From the NCBI GenBank assembly GCA_028281285.1, contig JANQKF010000033.1, forward strand, positions 1-64,000: a DNA stretch of 64,000 bases, read 5' to 3'. Made by a program: the position numbers and the translations under genes. Below, in pieces: positions 10,001 through 19,231 of this stretch. The stretch is from Cyclobacteriaceae bacterium (GTDB lineage: Bacteria; Bacteroidota; Bacteroidia; Cytophagales; Cyclobacteriaceae). Numbering within the stretch: position 1 is the stretch's first letter; each line of letters begins with the position of its first letter. Under the pieces are notes generated by a model, which saw only the letters and a program-made list of their open reading frames with translations, was not told the origin of the DNA and searched no databases.

Positions 10001-13000
10001 GCTCTTTCAGCTTGACAGACGAGACTTCTGTAGACAATAGAGTCAACTTAAGTTTAGGTCTTGGTGTGACTACTTTTGTTGGATTAGGAGCTGGTGTTAT
10101 TAATGAGGTTGATGATCATGCTTCTCTTGAGGCAGGTTTTAACCAAACACAGACCTATACAGATGAGTCGACAGTGGAAGAAGTAACAACTGTTGAACGC
10201 ACAATCAGCACCAGTGACGCCTCGGTTTTTGTAGGAGAGTCTGCCGATGTTTTCATAGGTAAATCGACCAACATCGTTTACGGTGCTGCTTCATTTTTAG
10301 AAATAATACCTGTAGCGGATTGTACTCTGTGTGGAGATACTGAGGTTAATGGATATAAAATAGGAACCCGATCAGGGCTTAACTTTGATGCTCAGTTCAA
10401 TACCGGTTTTGCATTTACGCAATTCTATATTGAGAATATCCTGGTGCCTGAACTCAAAGATGTCCGAAACACCTTCTTGACTTTCAACGCCAATCCTGAG
10501 TCGGTAGTCGCGCAGGGAGATGACCCTGTTTACATTTCGAGGTTACCCACAAGCGATGAGAGATATGGTACGAACAATACGAATAGAAAAGTGTGGGGAA
10601 GCAGTGCTTCCGAATTTACAAATGACGGGCCTAGTTACAGAATTGTATTTCCTGATGACTTCGATGGCAAAAAGTCGGATACTATAGCTTACTATAATAA
10701 ACAAATCGAGTCATGGGAATATTGGTTGGGAGAAAACGAAAGACAAAAAGTCCAAGCAGAACTACAGGAGAACATTTCGTTTGAGTCAGGATCGGCTGTT
10801 GCGAGCTCATCGACTTTCGAGCGTACAGAGTCTTCATCTTTCGAAGTAGATTTTACAATAGATACTGACGTGGCTGTTGAAATGGGAGTGACTATCAATG
10901 ATCTAGGTATAACAAGATCCATGACCATGGCCTTCTCATCATCCAACTCACAGGCTGGCTCGAATGATACCACCAGGGTAACGACTGTAGAATTCAACCT
11001 TGCGGATGGGGACATTGGAGACTCATACACAGTCGATGTGAAAAAGCCAAAAGATGGTTTTGGCCCAATCTTTTCGACACGTGGAGGCCAGACTGCTTGT
11101 CCGTACGAGCCGGAATATAAAACCCGCTATTTTGAACCAGGACAGCATACATTAAGCGCAGCAACTGTAAGGAGAGAAGGGCCACAAATTTCCGTGAGTC
11201 AAAGTACGGTTTCAGGTGTGCCATCGAACAGGGCAGCCAATTTTAATTTGATTCTGAGCTCTGATTCGGAATCAGGAGAAGGTTTCTTCTATGATTTGTT
11301 TGTAGACCCTGTATCGAATCCCAATGGTGCAATTCTAGAGATTAATGGGACACCCATAGGAAACGGGCTTAGCTACTTAGTCAAAGGTACGGAGTCCTTG
11401 AATCAGACCCTTACTGTGAGACAAGGCCAAGACGATATTTATGACTATGAAAATATCCGCCTAATTCTTAAGTCTCAGTGTCAATTCGATCCGACAGAAC
11501 CGCAAGCGGACATAGCAGACACTGTTGCAATCTCTACATTCTTTGTCCCGGGATGCTCGGATATAAGGATTAGTGATCCCGGTGAGAATTGGGTGGTCAA
11601 TACTAATAATGCTAAACCTGACACCTTGTTGGTAAGCATCGATAACTACGATCTGAACTATGTCAATTTTAGGAGGATGCAGTTTCAATACAGACCGGCT
11701 GGAACGGCTGATTTTACGACTGACATGACCTTTTATAATGCATTACAAGTATCAAACTCGGAGTTTGAAGAAGCAGATGAACCTAAGATGTTGATTTCAG
11801 ATCCGTCTATTCTTTATGCCTTTGATATGAGTTCCCTACCAGATCAGGAATATGATATCAGAGTTGTGGCATATTGTGATGCGGGGCCAGGGGTTGTGTA
11901 TGAAACACCTTCTGAAGTGCTTCGTGGTGTGAAAGACACGCAACGGCCACAATTGTTTGGAGCACCACAACCGGCAGATGGTATTCTATCAGCGGGTGAA
12001 GATGTTAGAATTAAGTTTAGTGAACCTATTGTTGGTAGTTTACTGACTACTTCAAACTTCTCAATTCAGGGAGTACTGAATAATTCACCTGTACGGAATA
12101 GCGTGAGCGTTGATCTTGATGGAGTTAACGATTATGTGAGAATAGAGGATGGGGTGAATCTTGGCAATGGTTCCTTTACCATTGAGTTCAAGTTGAGAAG
12201 AAACAAGATCAACGAGGAGATGACTCTTTTCTCCAAAGGCTTTGTCGATGACGACAAACTGGAAATTGGTTTTACGGCTGACAATAAACTGTTTATCGAT
12301 GTATCAGGTGAGCGTAAAACGACCAGCGTATCTTTCTCTGATATGGTGCAGTTCAACCACTATACCATTGCATATAATGCTGACGAGGACGAATATTTCG
12401 CTTATAGAAATGATAAATACATTCTGGAAGGGGTCAGTTTTACCAATGAATTTAGTGGTATTGGTCCTATAGCAATTGGAAAATCTACCGTAGGAAGCGA
12501 CTCTTTCCTTGATGGAAATGTTTTGGATCTTCGAATTTGGGATAGGTTCAAGACCTTGCCTGAAGTGTTCGCCAAAATTTCAAATAAGCTTTTAGGCTCA
12601 GAGATTGGCCTCATTGGTTACTGGCCCATGGACGAAGGATTTGGTACACTTGCAGCCGATAGGGCAAGATTTAGAAATGCAACGGTATTTGCCGATTGGT
12701 TGGTTCTCCCTGCCGGTTATGCGCTCAGCTTTGATGGAGAGGACGAGTACCTTTCGATTAATACCGCAAGTACAGTTGTGATAAGTAATGAGATGGACTT
12801 CACTATTGAGTTTTGGTACAATGGTGTTTCAGGTCAAAGAAATGTGGTTCTTTTTTCTAGCGGGAGAGGAACCAATGGTACTGAAGAAGAGAACATCGTT
12901 GATGATCCATCCAAGTCACTGAGTATTGGAATAAATGCTCAAGGCGAGCTTATCGTGGTCAGCAATGGTCGAACTTCTAAACTACCCATTGACTCTGATG

Positions 13001-15492
13001 ATGTTTTAGATGATAATTGGCATCATTTTGCCATCTCAGTATCACGAATTGGTAATGCGAACTTCTTTTTTGATGGAGTGCAGGTGTTAAGCAAGCCCAG
13101 TGACAATTTTGGAGGGTTATTAAGAGCTAAAATGACCTTAGGTGCACGTGGATACAACACAGGAAGTAACACCGTCACTTTTGATCGGTTTTTCAATGGC
13201 AGCATAGATGATTTCAGGATATGGGGAAGTGCAAAGAATGGCACTCAAGTTAGTCTTGACCGAAATTCCAGGTTGTCGGGCGAAGAAATTGGATTGTTGG
13301 CCTACTATTCATTTGATCAATTTGTGAACAATGCCGGAATTCAGATGTTGGAGCCAACATTGGTGGATCAATTTGTTAATCCATTTGGTTCTAATGGAGG
13401 TGAAGCCCGGTCCAATGGTACTGAGTTTACCCAAAGCACACCAAATATTCAGCTTCAACGGCCAGTCAAAAGTGTTCCATACACTTTTGTTGTGAACAAC
13501 GATGAATTAATCATCAACTTGAGCTCAAGCATAAACGGTCTAATCGAAGGTTCAATAATCGAATTTGCGATATCGAATGTAGAGGATGAGTTTGAGAACC
13601 GTTTGGCTTCTCCTATAACCTTTACTGCGTTGATCGACAGAAATCAGGTAATCTGGGGTAATAGTTCAATTACTGTCGAAAAGAAATCCAATGAACTTCA
13701 TTCCTTTCAAGTGGATATCGTCAACCTTGGAGGGTCAGAGGAGAGTTTTGAACTAGTCAACTTGCCATTGTGGCTGACCGCCTCCGTGGAAAGAGGGTCT
13801 ATTGCTCCAAATTCCAGATTGTCGGTTGAGTTTGAGGTAAACTCAGGCTTGAATGTCGGTTATTATAATCAGGATATCTTTTTAACCACAGATTTCGGAT
13901 TCAACGAAAAACTCAATTTGAATGTGAATGTGTTTAAACAGGGGCCAGGTTGGGAAGTTAACCCGGCTGATTTTGAATTCTCCATGAGCATTGTAGCAGC
14001 CCTGAATGTGAACGGCAACCTTTCTCGGGACGAAAATGATTCAATTGCTGCTTATGTGGGAAATGAGCTTAGAGGTACAGCGCAATTGGAGTATGTGAGG
14101 GAGTTCGATCAATTTATGGCATTCATGGATATTTATAGTAACGATGCAAATGAGTCGACTCCTATAGAATTCCGAGCATTTGATGCTGACAAAGGAATTG
14201 AATATCGAGACTTGGATCCAATCAATCCTACATTCACTAATAATGCTACAATAGGCCGTCCTTCTGAACCTCAAATTTTGAGAACCGGGCAGTTAAGATC
14301 AGAGAAAATTCGACTTCAGAATGGATTTTCCTGGGTTTCATTCAATCTTAATTCTTCCCAGCTAGATAATTCAAATCTTCTGTTAAAGGACATCAATGCT
14401 CAAAATCAAGATAGAGTGTCGGGAGTCCAAGGTCTGGACTTCTTTACACCAGGTGTTGGGTGGCTCGGAGACATTTCTAATGATGGTGGCTACAAATTGG
14501 ATACTTATTACTTGTTTCATATCCAAGGCGGTGGAGAAATCGATTTGATAGGCACCAAAGTTGATGCAGGAACGACCATCAAGATTGGCCCAGGCTTTAA
14601 CAGAATTGGTTTTATTCCGGATTTTGTTCTTACAGTCAATGAGGCGTTTTCAGGTCTTGAGCCCTCTAGTGGTGACATTGTCAGAGGGCAGTTTGCATTT
14701 GCGGTATATGAAGAGGGTTTGGGTTGGATTGGAAGTTTGAATAACCTCAATCCAGGTCAAGGATATTTGTATTATTCAAACAGTTCTGAACAGCGTGCCT
14801 TCTCTTACCCTAGATCAACATTTCTGGCTGAAAACAGGGCACCACAACCTATCAATGATGACCTTTCTGATAGGCCGGTTTACTATGAATACAATAACCC
14901 GTGGAAAATTAACCCTCACGACTTCGGTTTTAATATGTCAATGATTGCGAGTCTAAAGGTCGATAATCCTGAAGAGTTCGTCATAGCAGCGTTCGATTCA
15001 GAAGGGCTAATAGGTTTAGCTGAACCAATGGACCATCACGGTGAGCCTACATTTTTCTTGACGATTTATGGAGATAATAGTCCAAAGGACGTGATTTTCA
15101 AGGCATTTAGTCTAAGAACCGGACAAACTTTCAATGTAAACGAGTCCATTAATTATCAGACAAATACGCTACTGGGAAATTTGAATGAGTCTTATGATTT
15201 GAACATAGGTCAGATTGAAGCCCGTCCAATAGTAAAGGCGATTGCCTATCCTAACCCTTTCAGTTCTACTGTAGAGATTGATCTTGGCGGAGAGTATTCC
15301 AATGTTAGAATGGAAGTGTTGTCCCTGGATGGAAGAATTCTAAAGGATGCAGTGTTTGGTGAAAAACAACCAATAAGAGTATTAGAGTGGAACGGTAGAA
15401 ACCACACTAATACCCCCGTTGCTCAAGGTGCTTACCTCATAAGGGTGGATCTAGGAGTAAGGGTTGAAACGCTCAAAGTCATAAAACGATGA
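7075..15492 (+). CDS. Giant T9SS-secreted multidomain surface protein with LamG domains
   Basis: A 2805-residue protein with a signal peptide (residues 1-20). Visible modules: a fibronectin-like stretch near 100-195; LamG/concanavalin-like domains near 217-375, 1677-1820 and 1881-2056 (each opening like VDLDGVNDYVRIED and containing a YKGKMDEARIW-type end); a carboxypeptidase-regulatory-like domain near 493-557; a large unassigned centre (about 600-1660) rich in Asp, Asn and Thr; a WEVNPADFEFSMSIVAAL domain near 2290 and a second copy (WKINPHDFGFNMSMIASL) near 2610, separated by GWLG/GYLYY-type repeats; and a type A sorting domain (about 2722-2805) with AIAYPNPFSSTVEIDL and the ending VETLKVIKR. 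It should cross the outer membrane by type IX secretion. Carbohydrate binding or adhesion is likely, but no catalytic motif is visible. The stop overlaps the next start. Confidence 0.9.
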   Translation: MKRALFTIILLLSAFYVHSQVSGTVNTLGYAQGQKTVEQNGQKIVIGISGVGFLGTQNKTIAPTTATSDEVVAMAGFNNLLAYFPQLLDEDFFISKGYFPDYIQLRWNLERDTESISRFQLFRKPLNTEGDSILIATLAPDIFSYQDETAELGTLYKYTLFAKGVADDLRLEFVNWIQDDGFAFPAGSVSGQINYEGGTAVQSVQVLASTDGRLKGKSVDLDGQNSFLRVIHKADDDELELNQGFTIQLWTKYEGNQKGVLFNKGDDYELDYDGQKLTFSVADATLEMDFVNPVDSFFHVSASYIPNQELKLYALVNETRSSTKTVSAGNTPGVNNSPILFGRNSSGNFYKGKMDEARIWQSALTNEEIDNNFSRYIAGFEDNLSAYWRFDMGLTRDFYDFARRGATFTENHGFLVSANFSDVTPYQSQLAFRGITDKFGNYTITGFPYETNGSLYQFTPLLPHHTFDPGQQIRFVGPGSAIHNEVNFTDNSSFQVSGTVKYKDSPFPVEGVSILIDGQPAIDSEGRLILTDNLGRFTVDVPIGEHSIRVNMPNHTFEDEGRFPKPVDGTLPLFDFQEPINGLEFVDNTLIKVAGRVVGGPIEEGKALGFSLSKNNIGNATITLTTQKGFDITNGEQTKNVTERNAGTEINNTVKLLTRNITIKPDTETGEYVAFLPPEQYRVTSVSAGTNNFDDSFNVTLDLRQSFGGDTESFQDTVAASVNGVPVPGYAPFDESEYEGTEEYLRNDTLFTVAIDTFRYQLRKDFILRNAPTIVVTNLEGGQQFGEPTYTYKDENLGIEETIDLYDEETDTYTFGHPIFQQRAGNTYDFNIELFEEYVNSDNDNAVDRVPVLDGKIEVVNELSFSSNKIVLPLDKNGKTRYSFNAGYPNRSLDANNADNSFTKTLNITAVSGNDGAIKTVWRESDPFRGIVFGSQPIGNNFVTAGPNVVDYILRDPPGSNSSTSLTKGETIAVSRSFSLTDETSVDNRVNLSLGLGVTTFVGLGAGVINEVDDHASLEAGFNQTQTYTDESTVEEVTTVERTISTSDASVFVGESADVFIGKSTNIVYGAASFLEIIPVADCTLCGDTEVNGYKIGTRSGLNFDAQFNTGFAFTQFYIENILVPELKDVRNTFLTFNANPESVVAQGDDPVYISRLPTSDERYGTNNTNRKVWGSSASEFTNDGPSYRIVFPDDFDGKKSDTIAYYNKQIESWEYWLGENERQKVQAELQENISFESGSAVASSSTFERTESSSFEVDFTIDTDVAVEMGVTINDLGITRSMTMAFSSSNSQAGSNDTTRVTTVEFNLADGDIGDSYTVDVKKPKDGFGPIFSTRGGQTACPYEPEYKTRYFEPGQHTLSAATVRREGPQISVSQSTVSGVPSNRAANFNLILSSDSESGEGFFYDLFVDPVSNPNGAILEINGTPIGNGLSYLVKGTESLNQTLTVRQGQDDIYDYENIRLILKSQCQFDPTEPQADIADTVAISTFFVPGCSDIRISDPGENWVVNTNNAKPDTLLVSIDNYDLNYVNFRRMQFQYRPAGTADFTTDMTFYNALQVSNSEFEEADEPKMLISDPSILYAFDMSSLPDQEYDIRVVAYCDAGPGVVYETPSEVLRGVKDTQRPQLFGAPQPADGILSAGEDVRIKFSEPIVGSLLTTSNFSIQGVLNNSPVRNSVSVDLDGVNDYVRIEDGVNLGNGSFTIEFKLRRNKINEEMTLFSKGFVDDDKLEIGFTADNKLFIDVSGERKTTSVSFSDMVQFNHYTIAYNADEDEYFAYRNDKYILEGVSFTNEFSGIGPIAIGKSTVGSDSFLDGNVLDLRIWDRFKTLPEVFAKISNKLLGSEIGLIGYWPMDEGFGTLAADRARFRNATVFADWLVLPAGYALSFDGEDEYLSINTASTVVISNEMDFTIEFWYNGVSGQRNVVLFSSGRGTNGTEEENIVDDPSKSLSIGINAQGELIVVSNGRTSKLPIDSDDVLDDNWHHFAISVSRIGNANFFFDGVQVLSKPSDNFGGLLRAKMTLGARGYNTGSNTVTFDRFFNGSIDDFRIWGSAKNGTQVSLDRNSRLSGEEIGLLAYYSFDQFVNNAGIQMLEPTLVDQFVNPFGSNGGEARSNGTEFTQSTPNIQLQRPVKSVPYTFVVNNDELIINLSSSINGLIEGSIIEFAISNVEDEFENRLASPITFTALIDRNQVIWGNSSITVEKKSNELHSFQVDIVNLGGSEESFELVNLPLWLTASVERGSIAPNSRLSVEFEVNSGLNVGYYNQDIFLTTDFGFNEKLNLNVNVFKQGPGWEVNPADFEFSMSIVAALNVNGNLSRDENDSIAAYVGNELRGTAQLEYVREFDQFMAFMDIYSNDANESTPIEFRAFDADKGIEYRDLDPINPTFTNNATIGRPSEPQILRTGQLRSEKIRLQNGFSWVSFNLNSSQLDNSNLLLKDINAQNQDRVSGVQGLDFFTPGVGWLGDISNDGGYKLDTYYLFHIQGGGEIDLIGTKVDAGTTIKIGPGFNRIGFIPDFVLTVNEAFSGLEPSSGDIVRGQFAFAVYEEGLGWIGSLNNLNPGQGYLYYSNSSEQRAFSYPRSTFLAENRAPQPINDDLSDRPVYYEYNNPWKINPHDFGFNMSMIASLKVDNPEEFVIAAFDSEGLIGLAEPMDHHGEPTFFLTIYGDNSPKDVIFKAFSLRTGQTFNVNESINYQTNTLLGNLNESYDLNIGQIEARPIVKAIAYPNPFSSTVEIDLGGEYSNVRMEVLSLDGRILKDAVFGEKQPIRVLEWNGRNHTNTPVAQGAYLIRVDLGVRVETLKVIKR

Positions 15493-17960
15493 ACCATCGC
15501 ATAATGAGAAGGATTATTCAGATCAGTCTATGTTGCCTGTTTCCCGTCATGGTCTTTGGACAGGCTCCCGACTGGACAATCGACCCATCAGCCTTTTCGA
15601 ATAGCATGCATGTGGTGGGTTTTCTGCAGCTTGATGGGGTAGAGTCGACCGATGCTGGAGATTTGGTGGCGGCATTTGTGGGTGATGAAGTGAGAGGTGT
15701 GGCAAGTCCTGTTTATGAGCAAGAAGTTGACCGCTATCTTGTGATTCTTACAGTAAGGAGTAACTCATCCTCTGAAGAAATCACTTTTAAAGCTTACGAC
15801 AAAAGTCAAGACAAGATTGTGGATATCGTTGATCAGGTAACATTTGTTCCTGACGGTTTTATTGGTGGTCTGGAAGCTTCATTCATTTGGTCAGATGTAA
15901 CTTTAAAAACAGGAGCAAGCTTGTTCAGCTATTCATTAATCGGACAACAAGGACAGGGAGAAATCGTGGGTGAAATGGTTACCGTCAATGTTGGATTGAC
16001 AACAAATTTGAGTTCACAGATTGCTGAGTTTACTATCTCCGAAGGGGCCACTGCTACGGTGAATGGTATTGATCAGGTTAGTGGTGTGACTTCCAATGAC
16101 TTTTCGAATACAATCACTTTTAAAGTCCAGTCGGAAAATGGGCTGAACGTGACAAACTATTCCATAAACATCAACGTGGTGAATGTTTCACCAACAGATA
16201 TTCAGATTTCAGGCAGCTCTGTCGCTGAGAATAGTGCGGCTGGAACTATCATTGGCGAGTTAAACGCAACCGATGATGAAGATGACCATGCCTTTACATT
16301 TGCTGTTGGCGATGGTGATGACGACAATCATAGATTTGAGATCGATGGTAATCAACTAATCACGGATGAAGTCTTTGATTTTGAGACTTTAAGTAGTTTC
16401 ACGGTGCGGCTAAAAGCGATTGACGCTGCGAACAATTCGTATGAGAAGGCAATCTCCATTGAAGTTTCTGATGTAAATGAAGCGCCTAGTGATATTTCAT
16501 TGTCAGTCAATACAATTGATGAGAATAACGCTGTTGGTCAGACTATTGGTTCGTTTACATCCACCGATGTTGATGCAAATGATCAACATTCCTATACGTT
16601 GGTTGAAGGAGAAGGGAGCACTGATAATGGAAGCTTTACGATATCCGAATCTGGTGCACTGCAAGCGGTAGTTGCTTTCGATTATGAAAGCCAAACGGGC
16701 TATAACATTAGGGTAAGAAGTACCGATGTGGTTGGACTCTCTATTGAGAAAACCTTTACAATTGGAATTTTAAATTTGAATGAGACGGCTATAGGGATAG
16801 AACTTTCGAATAGTTCGATTTTGGAGAACCAGGAAATCGGTTCAAGCGTAGGGACTTTAACAACGGTTGATCCGGATAACGCCAGTGACTTTACCTACCA
16901 ATTGGTGACTGGTGCCGGAGACAGTGATAATAGCGCATTCGAGGTTGTAGGTGATGTGTTGAAGACCAAAAGATCGTTTGATTTTGAAACTAAAGCTTCT
17001 TATTCAATACGTGTCAGTTCAACAGATCCTGAGTTAGGCAGTTTGGAGGTATCTTTTACAGTAACCGTCATTGATGACAACGATGCGCCTACTTCAATTT
17101 CGCTGAATAATGCCTCAGTTAAGGAAAATAGTGCACTGAATACTCTCGTTGGCACACTATCCACAGACGACCAGGACGAGGGTGACACACATGTCTATAG
17201 CTTTGTTGAAGGGGTTGGTGATACTCACAACGAGATCTTCTCGCTACGTAGCAATAATGAATTGGTGGTGGTTGGTGAAACTGATTTTGAAACCAATGAA
17301 ACTCTTCAAGTTCGCTTAATCACAATTGATGAAAACGGACTAAGGTTTGAACAGGCATTTTTGATAGTGGTGAATAATTTACCTGAGGCTGGTATTAGTG
17401 TTTCTGAGGAGCAAATTGATTTTGGAATTGTGAATATTGGTGAGCCTTCCGGAAAAACTTTCATGGTGAATAATACAGGGCCCGATGGAGTCTTGAATAT
17501 TACTTCATTTGAGCTGCCGCAGGGATTTTCTGTCAACCCGACTGAAGCCTCAATTAATCCTGGGGAAGGCTTGGAATTTACGCTACAGTTTGATCCGCCC
17601 CAAGAGGGTACTATAGAAGACGTAATGCTTATTTCTTCCAATGCGGGGGAGGTGGAAATCGCTATAACCGGGGAAGCCAATGTTGTTACCGGTATAGATG
17701 ATTTGCCAGATGTAAGCGGGAAGGTGGAATTATGGCCAAACCCCAGTTCTAACCAAGATGTCACTCTCGATCTGACTCCATTTGCAGGCCAATCCTTCTC
17801 TGTGACTATGCTGGACTTGTCTGGTAATGTATTAAAATTGGCTGAATCCCAAAGAAGTTCCCGATTTACTCTCAGTACGAGGAGAATTCCTTCCGGTCTT
17901 TATGTCGTGGTGATCAGAAATTCACAAAGGGTGGCCAAAAAGAAATTAGTAATAAGATAA
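15489..17960 (+). CDS. T9SS-secreted cadherin-repeat surface protein
   Basis: An 823-residue protein starting with a signal peptide ending VMVFGQAP. Residues about 26-130 are a third copy of the W-x-I-D-P-x-x-F-S-N-S-M domain found twice in the preceding protein. Then come a bacterial Ig/cadherin-like segment and four cadherin-type repeats near 235-635, each with ENSAAGTIIG-like openings, DxD calcium motifs (TDDEDDH, TDVDANDQ, DDQDEGD) and FDFET endings. Residues about 640-735 resemble a choice-of-anchor/HYDIN-type beta domain (VNIGEPSGKTFMVNNTGPDG). The end (about 745-823) is a type A sorting domain with VELWPNPSSNQDVTL and KKKLVIR. The ATG overlaps the upstream TGA (ATGA), so it is translationally coupled. 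Calcium-stiffened adhesion is the likely role. Confidence 0.9.
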   Translation: MNHRIMRRIIQISLCCLFPVMVFGQAPDWTIDPSAFSNSMHVVGFLQLDGVESTDAGDLVAAFVGDEVRGVASPVYEQEVDRYLVILTVRSNSSSEEITFKAYDKSQDKIVDIVDQVTFVPDGFIGGLEASFIWSDVTLKTGASLFSYSLIGQQGQGEIVGEMVTVNVGLTTNLSSQIAEFTISEGATATVNGIDQVSGVTSNDFSNTITFKVQSENGLNVTNYSININVVNVSPTDIQISGSSVAENSAAGTIIGELNATDDEDDHAFTFAVGDGDDDNHRFEIDGNQLITDEVFDFETLSSFTVRLKAIDAANNSYEKAISIEVSDVNEAPSDISLSVNTIDENNAVGQTIGSFTSTDVDANDQHSYTLVEGEGSTDNGSFTISESGALQAVVAFDYESQTGYNIRVRSTDVVGLSIEKTFTIGILNLNETAIGIELSNSSILENQEIGSSVGTLTTVDPDNASDFTYQLVTGAGDSDNSAFEVVGDVLKTKRSFDFETKASYSIRVSSTDPELGSLEVSFTVTVIDDNDAPTSISLNNASVKENSALNTLVGTLSTDDQDEGDTHVYSFVEGVGDTHNEIFSLRSNNELVVVGETDFETNETLQVRLITIDENGLRFEQAFLIVVNNLPEAGISVSEEQIDFGIVNIGEPSGKTFMVNNTGPDGVLNITSFELPQGFSVNPTEASINPGEGLEFTLQFDPPQEGTIEDVMLISSNAGEVEIAITGEANVVTGIDDLPDVSGKVELWPNPSSNQDVTLDLTPFAGQSFSVTMLDLSGNVLKLAESQRSSRFTLSTRRIPSGLYVVVIRNSQRVAKKKLVIR

Positions 17961-17999
17961 GATCCAGTACGTGGGTTGAGGTAGACCTCGAAAGAGGAG

Positions 18000-18024
18000 A
18001 AAAGGCGCTTATAAAGCGCCTTTT
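18000..18024. terminator. Bidirectional intrinsic terminator
   Basis: The arms AAAAGGCGCTT (18000-18010) and AAGCGCCTTTT (18014-18024) pair perfectly over 11 bp around the three-base loop ATA. The A-rich left arm and T-rich right arm supply a U-tract in both directions. It sits 39 bp after the cadherin gene and 4 bp after the stop of the convergent bacilliredoxin gene, so it should end both the surface operon and the SUF operon. Confidence 0.85.
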
Positions 18025-18028
18025 CTTA

Positions 18029-18445
18029 CTAGCAGTATTCTTCAAATACATCAGCAAGGTGATTGCCTATTACTTCGGCAGACCTTCCTTCGATATGATG
18101 TCTTTCCACCATGTGAACCAACTCACCGTCCTTAAAAAGAGCAACGGCTGGAGAGGATGGAGGATAAGGTAAATGATATTCTCTGACTTTTGCTGTAGCC
18201 TCGATATCACCACCGGCAAACACGGTAGTCAGGTTATCAGGTTGCTTATCGGCCAATTTCAGTCCGAGTTTAACTCCCGGTCTGGCAGTTCCGGCCGCAC
18301 AACCACAAACAGAGTTGATAACTACCAAAGAAGTGCCTTCTAAATTACCTAAATGGTCATCAACTGCATCAGCAGTTTTTAATTCGGTGAATCCCGCTTC
18401 AGTCAATTCTTGCCTGAAAGGGACAAGTAGATGTTCTGGATACAT
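18029..18445 (-). CDS. Bacilliredoxin (BrxA/BrxB family)
   Basis: A 138-residue thioredoxin-fold protein. It starts MYPEHLLVPFRQELTEAGF and carries the family's CGC active site at Cys47-Gly48-Cys49 (VVINSVCGCAAGTARPG), which replaces the usual CxxC. In Firmicutes such proteins remove bacillithiol from oxidised protein thiols; whether this organism makes bacillithiol cannot be seen here. It is the last gene of the SUF operon, 32 bp after the DUF59 gene, which suggests a role in protecting or reducing thiols used in iron-sulfur assembly (inference). Length is normal for the family. Confidence 0.9.
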   Translation of the reverse strand: MYPEHLLVPFRQELTEAGFTELKTADAVDDHLGNLEGTSLVVINSVCGCAAGTARPGVKLGLKLADKQPDNLTTVFAGGDIEATAKVREYHLPYPPSSPAVALFKDGELVHMVERHHIEGRSAEVIGNHLADVFEEYC

Positions 18446-18477
18446 ATTCTTATCGTTTTATTTCTTTCATTCATGAG

Positions 18478-18807
18478 CTACATAAAGCCCAATTCTAATT
18501 TTGCTTCTTCCGACATCATTTCTGCTTCATATGGAGGGTCAAAAGTTACCTCTACTTCCACGTCATTGACGCCTTCGATTTCTTTGATCCGCATTTTCAC
18601 CTCATCCGGAATTACCTCTGCAGCCGGACAGGAAGGTGATGTAAGCGTCATTAATACAAAAACGTTATTTACCGGGAAGACATTGATCTCATAGATCAAA
18701 CCCAGTTCATAAACATCAACAGGAATTTCCGGGTCGTAAACCGTCTTGATTGCGGCCTTGACCTCATCACGCAAATTCTCTTTTATACCTTCTGCCACTT
18801 CAGACAT
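18478..18807 (-). CDS. DUF59/MIP18-family iron-sulfur assembly factor (SufT-like)
   Basis: A 109-residue protein made almost entirely of one DUF59 domain. The family landmarks are KTVYDPEIPVDVYELGLIY and, with the conserved cysteine Cys60, LTSPSCPAAEVIPDEV, followed by EVTFDPPYEAEMMSEEAK. Members help mature iron-sulfur proteins, and the gene's position after sufE supports that. The long N-terminal extension of classical SufT is absent, so this is the short form common in Bacteroidota. Its ATG overlaps the end of sufE by 8 bp. Confidence 0.9.
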   Translation of the reverse strand: MSEVAEGIKENLRDEVKAAIKTVYDPEIPVDVYELGLIYEINVFPVNNVFVLMTLTSPSCPAAEVIPDEVKMRIKEIEGVNDVEVEVTFDPPYEAEMMSEEAKLELGFM

Positions 18808-19231
18808 TCGTTTTTGTTGAAAATGCTAATCCGTAGATTTTCATTTGTTTCATCATTGCTCCCAGACCATTAGATCGCTGAGTTCCGATGAATCTATTCA
18901 AACCTATTTTATCTATAAAATACAAGTCAGCATCCACAATCTCCTGTGGGGTCTGACTTGACAATACTCTTACAAGCATACTCACAAGACCTTTAGTTAT
19001 AGCCGTATTACTGTCAGCTTCAAAAACAATCTTGTCTTCCTTGAGTTCGGCATTCAGCCATACTTTCGACTGGCAGCCTTTTACAATATTTTCTTCCGTT
19101 TTCAGCACCTCATCCATCTCAGGTAATTGATCACCTAGTTCCATGATATAGCCAATGGTCATTTCCATGTCCCCATCTAGCATGGAAAATTCTTCAATGA
19201 TCTCATCCTGTATTTCCTGTATGTTGCTCAC
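18800..19231 (-). CDS. sufE: SufE cysteine desulfuration protein
   Basis: A 143-residue sulfur acceptor that takes persulfide from SufS and passes it to the SufBCD scaffold. The acceptor is Cys53 in NIVKGCQSKVWL, the invariant loop of the family. The start is GTG, not ATG: GTGA overlaps the sufS stop by 4 bp, giving tight translational coupling. The rest (SNTAITKGLVSMLVRVLS, RSNGLGAMMKQMK) matches the SufE fold. Length is typical. Confidence 0.95.
   Translation of the reverse strand: MSNIQEIQDEIIEEFSMLDGDMEMTIGYIMELGDQLPEMDEVLKTEENIVKGCQSKVWLNAELKEDKIVFEADSNTAITKGLVSMLVRVLSSQTPQEIVDADLYFIDKIGLNRFIGTQRSNGLGAMMKQMKIYGLAFSTKTNV

Noticed and set aside
17306-17764. 152-codon minus-strand frame within the cadherin-repeat gene
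   Set aside because: Serine/proline-rich antisense of beta-repeat coding sequence, with no start context; a shadow of the real gene.
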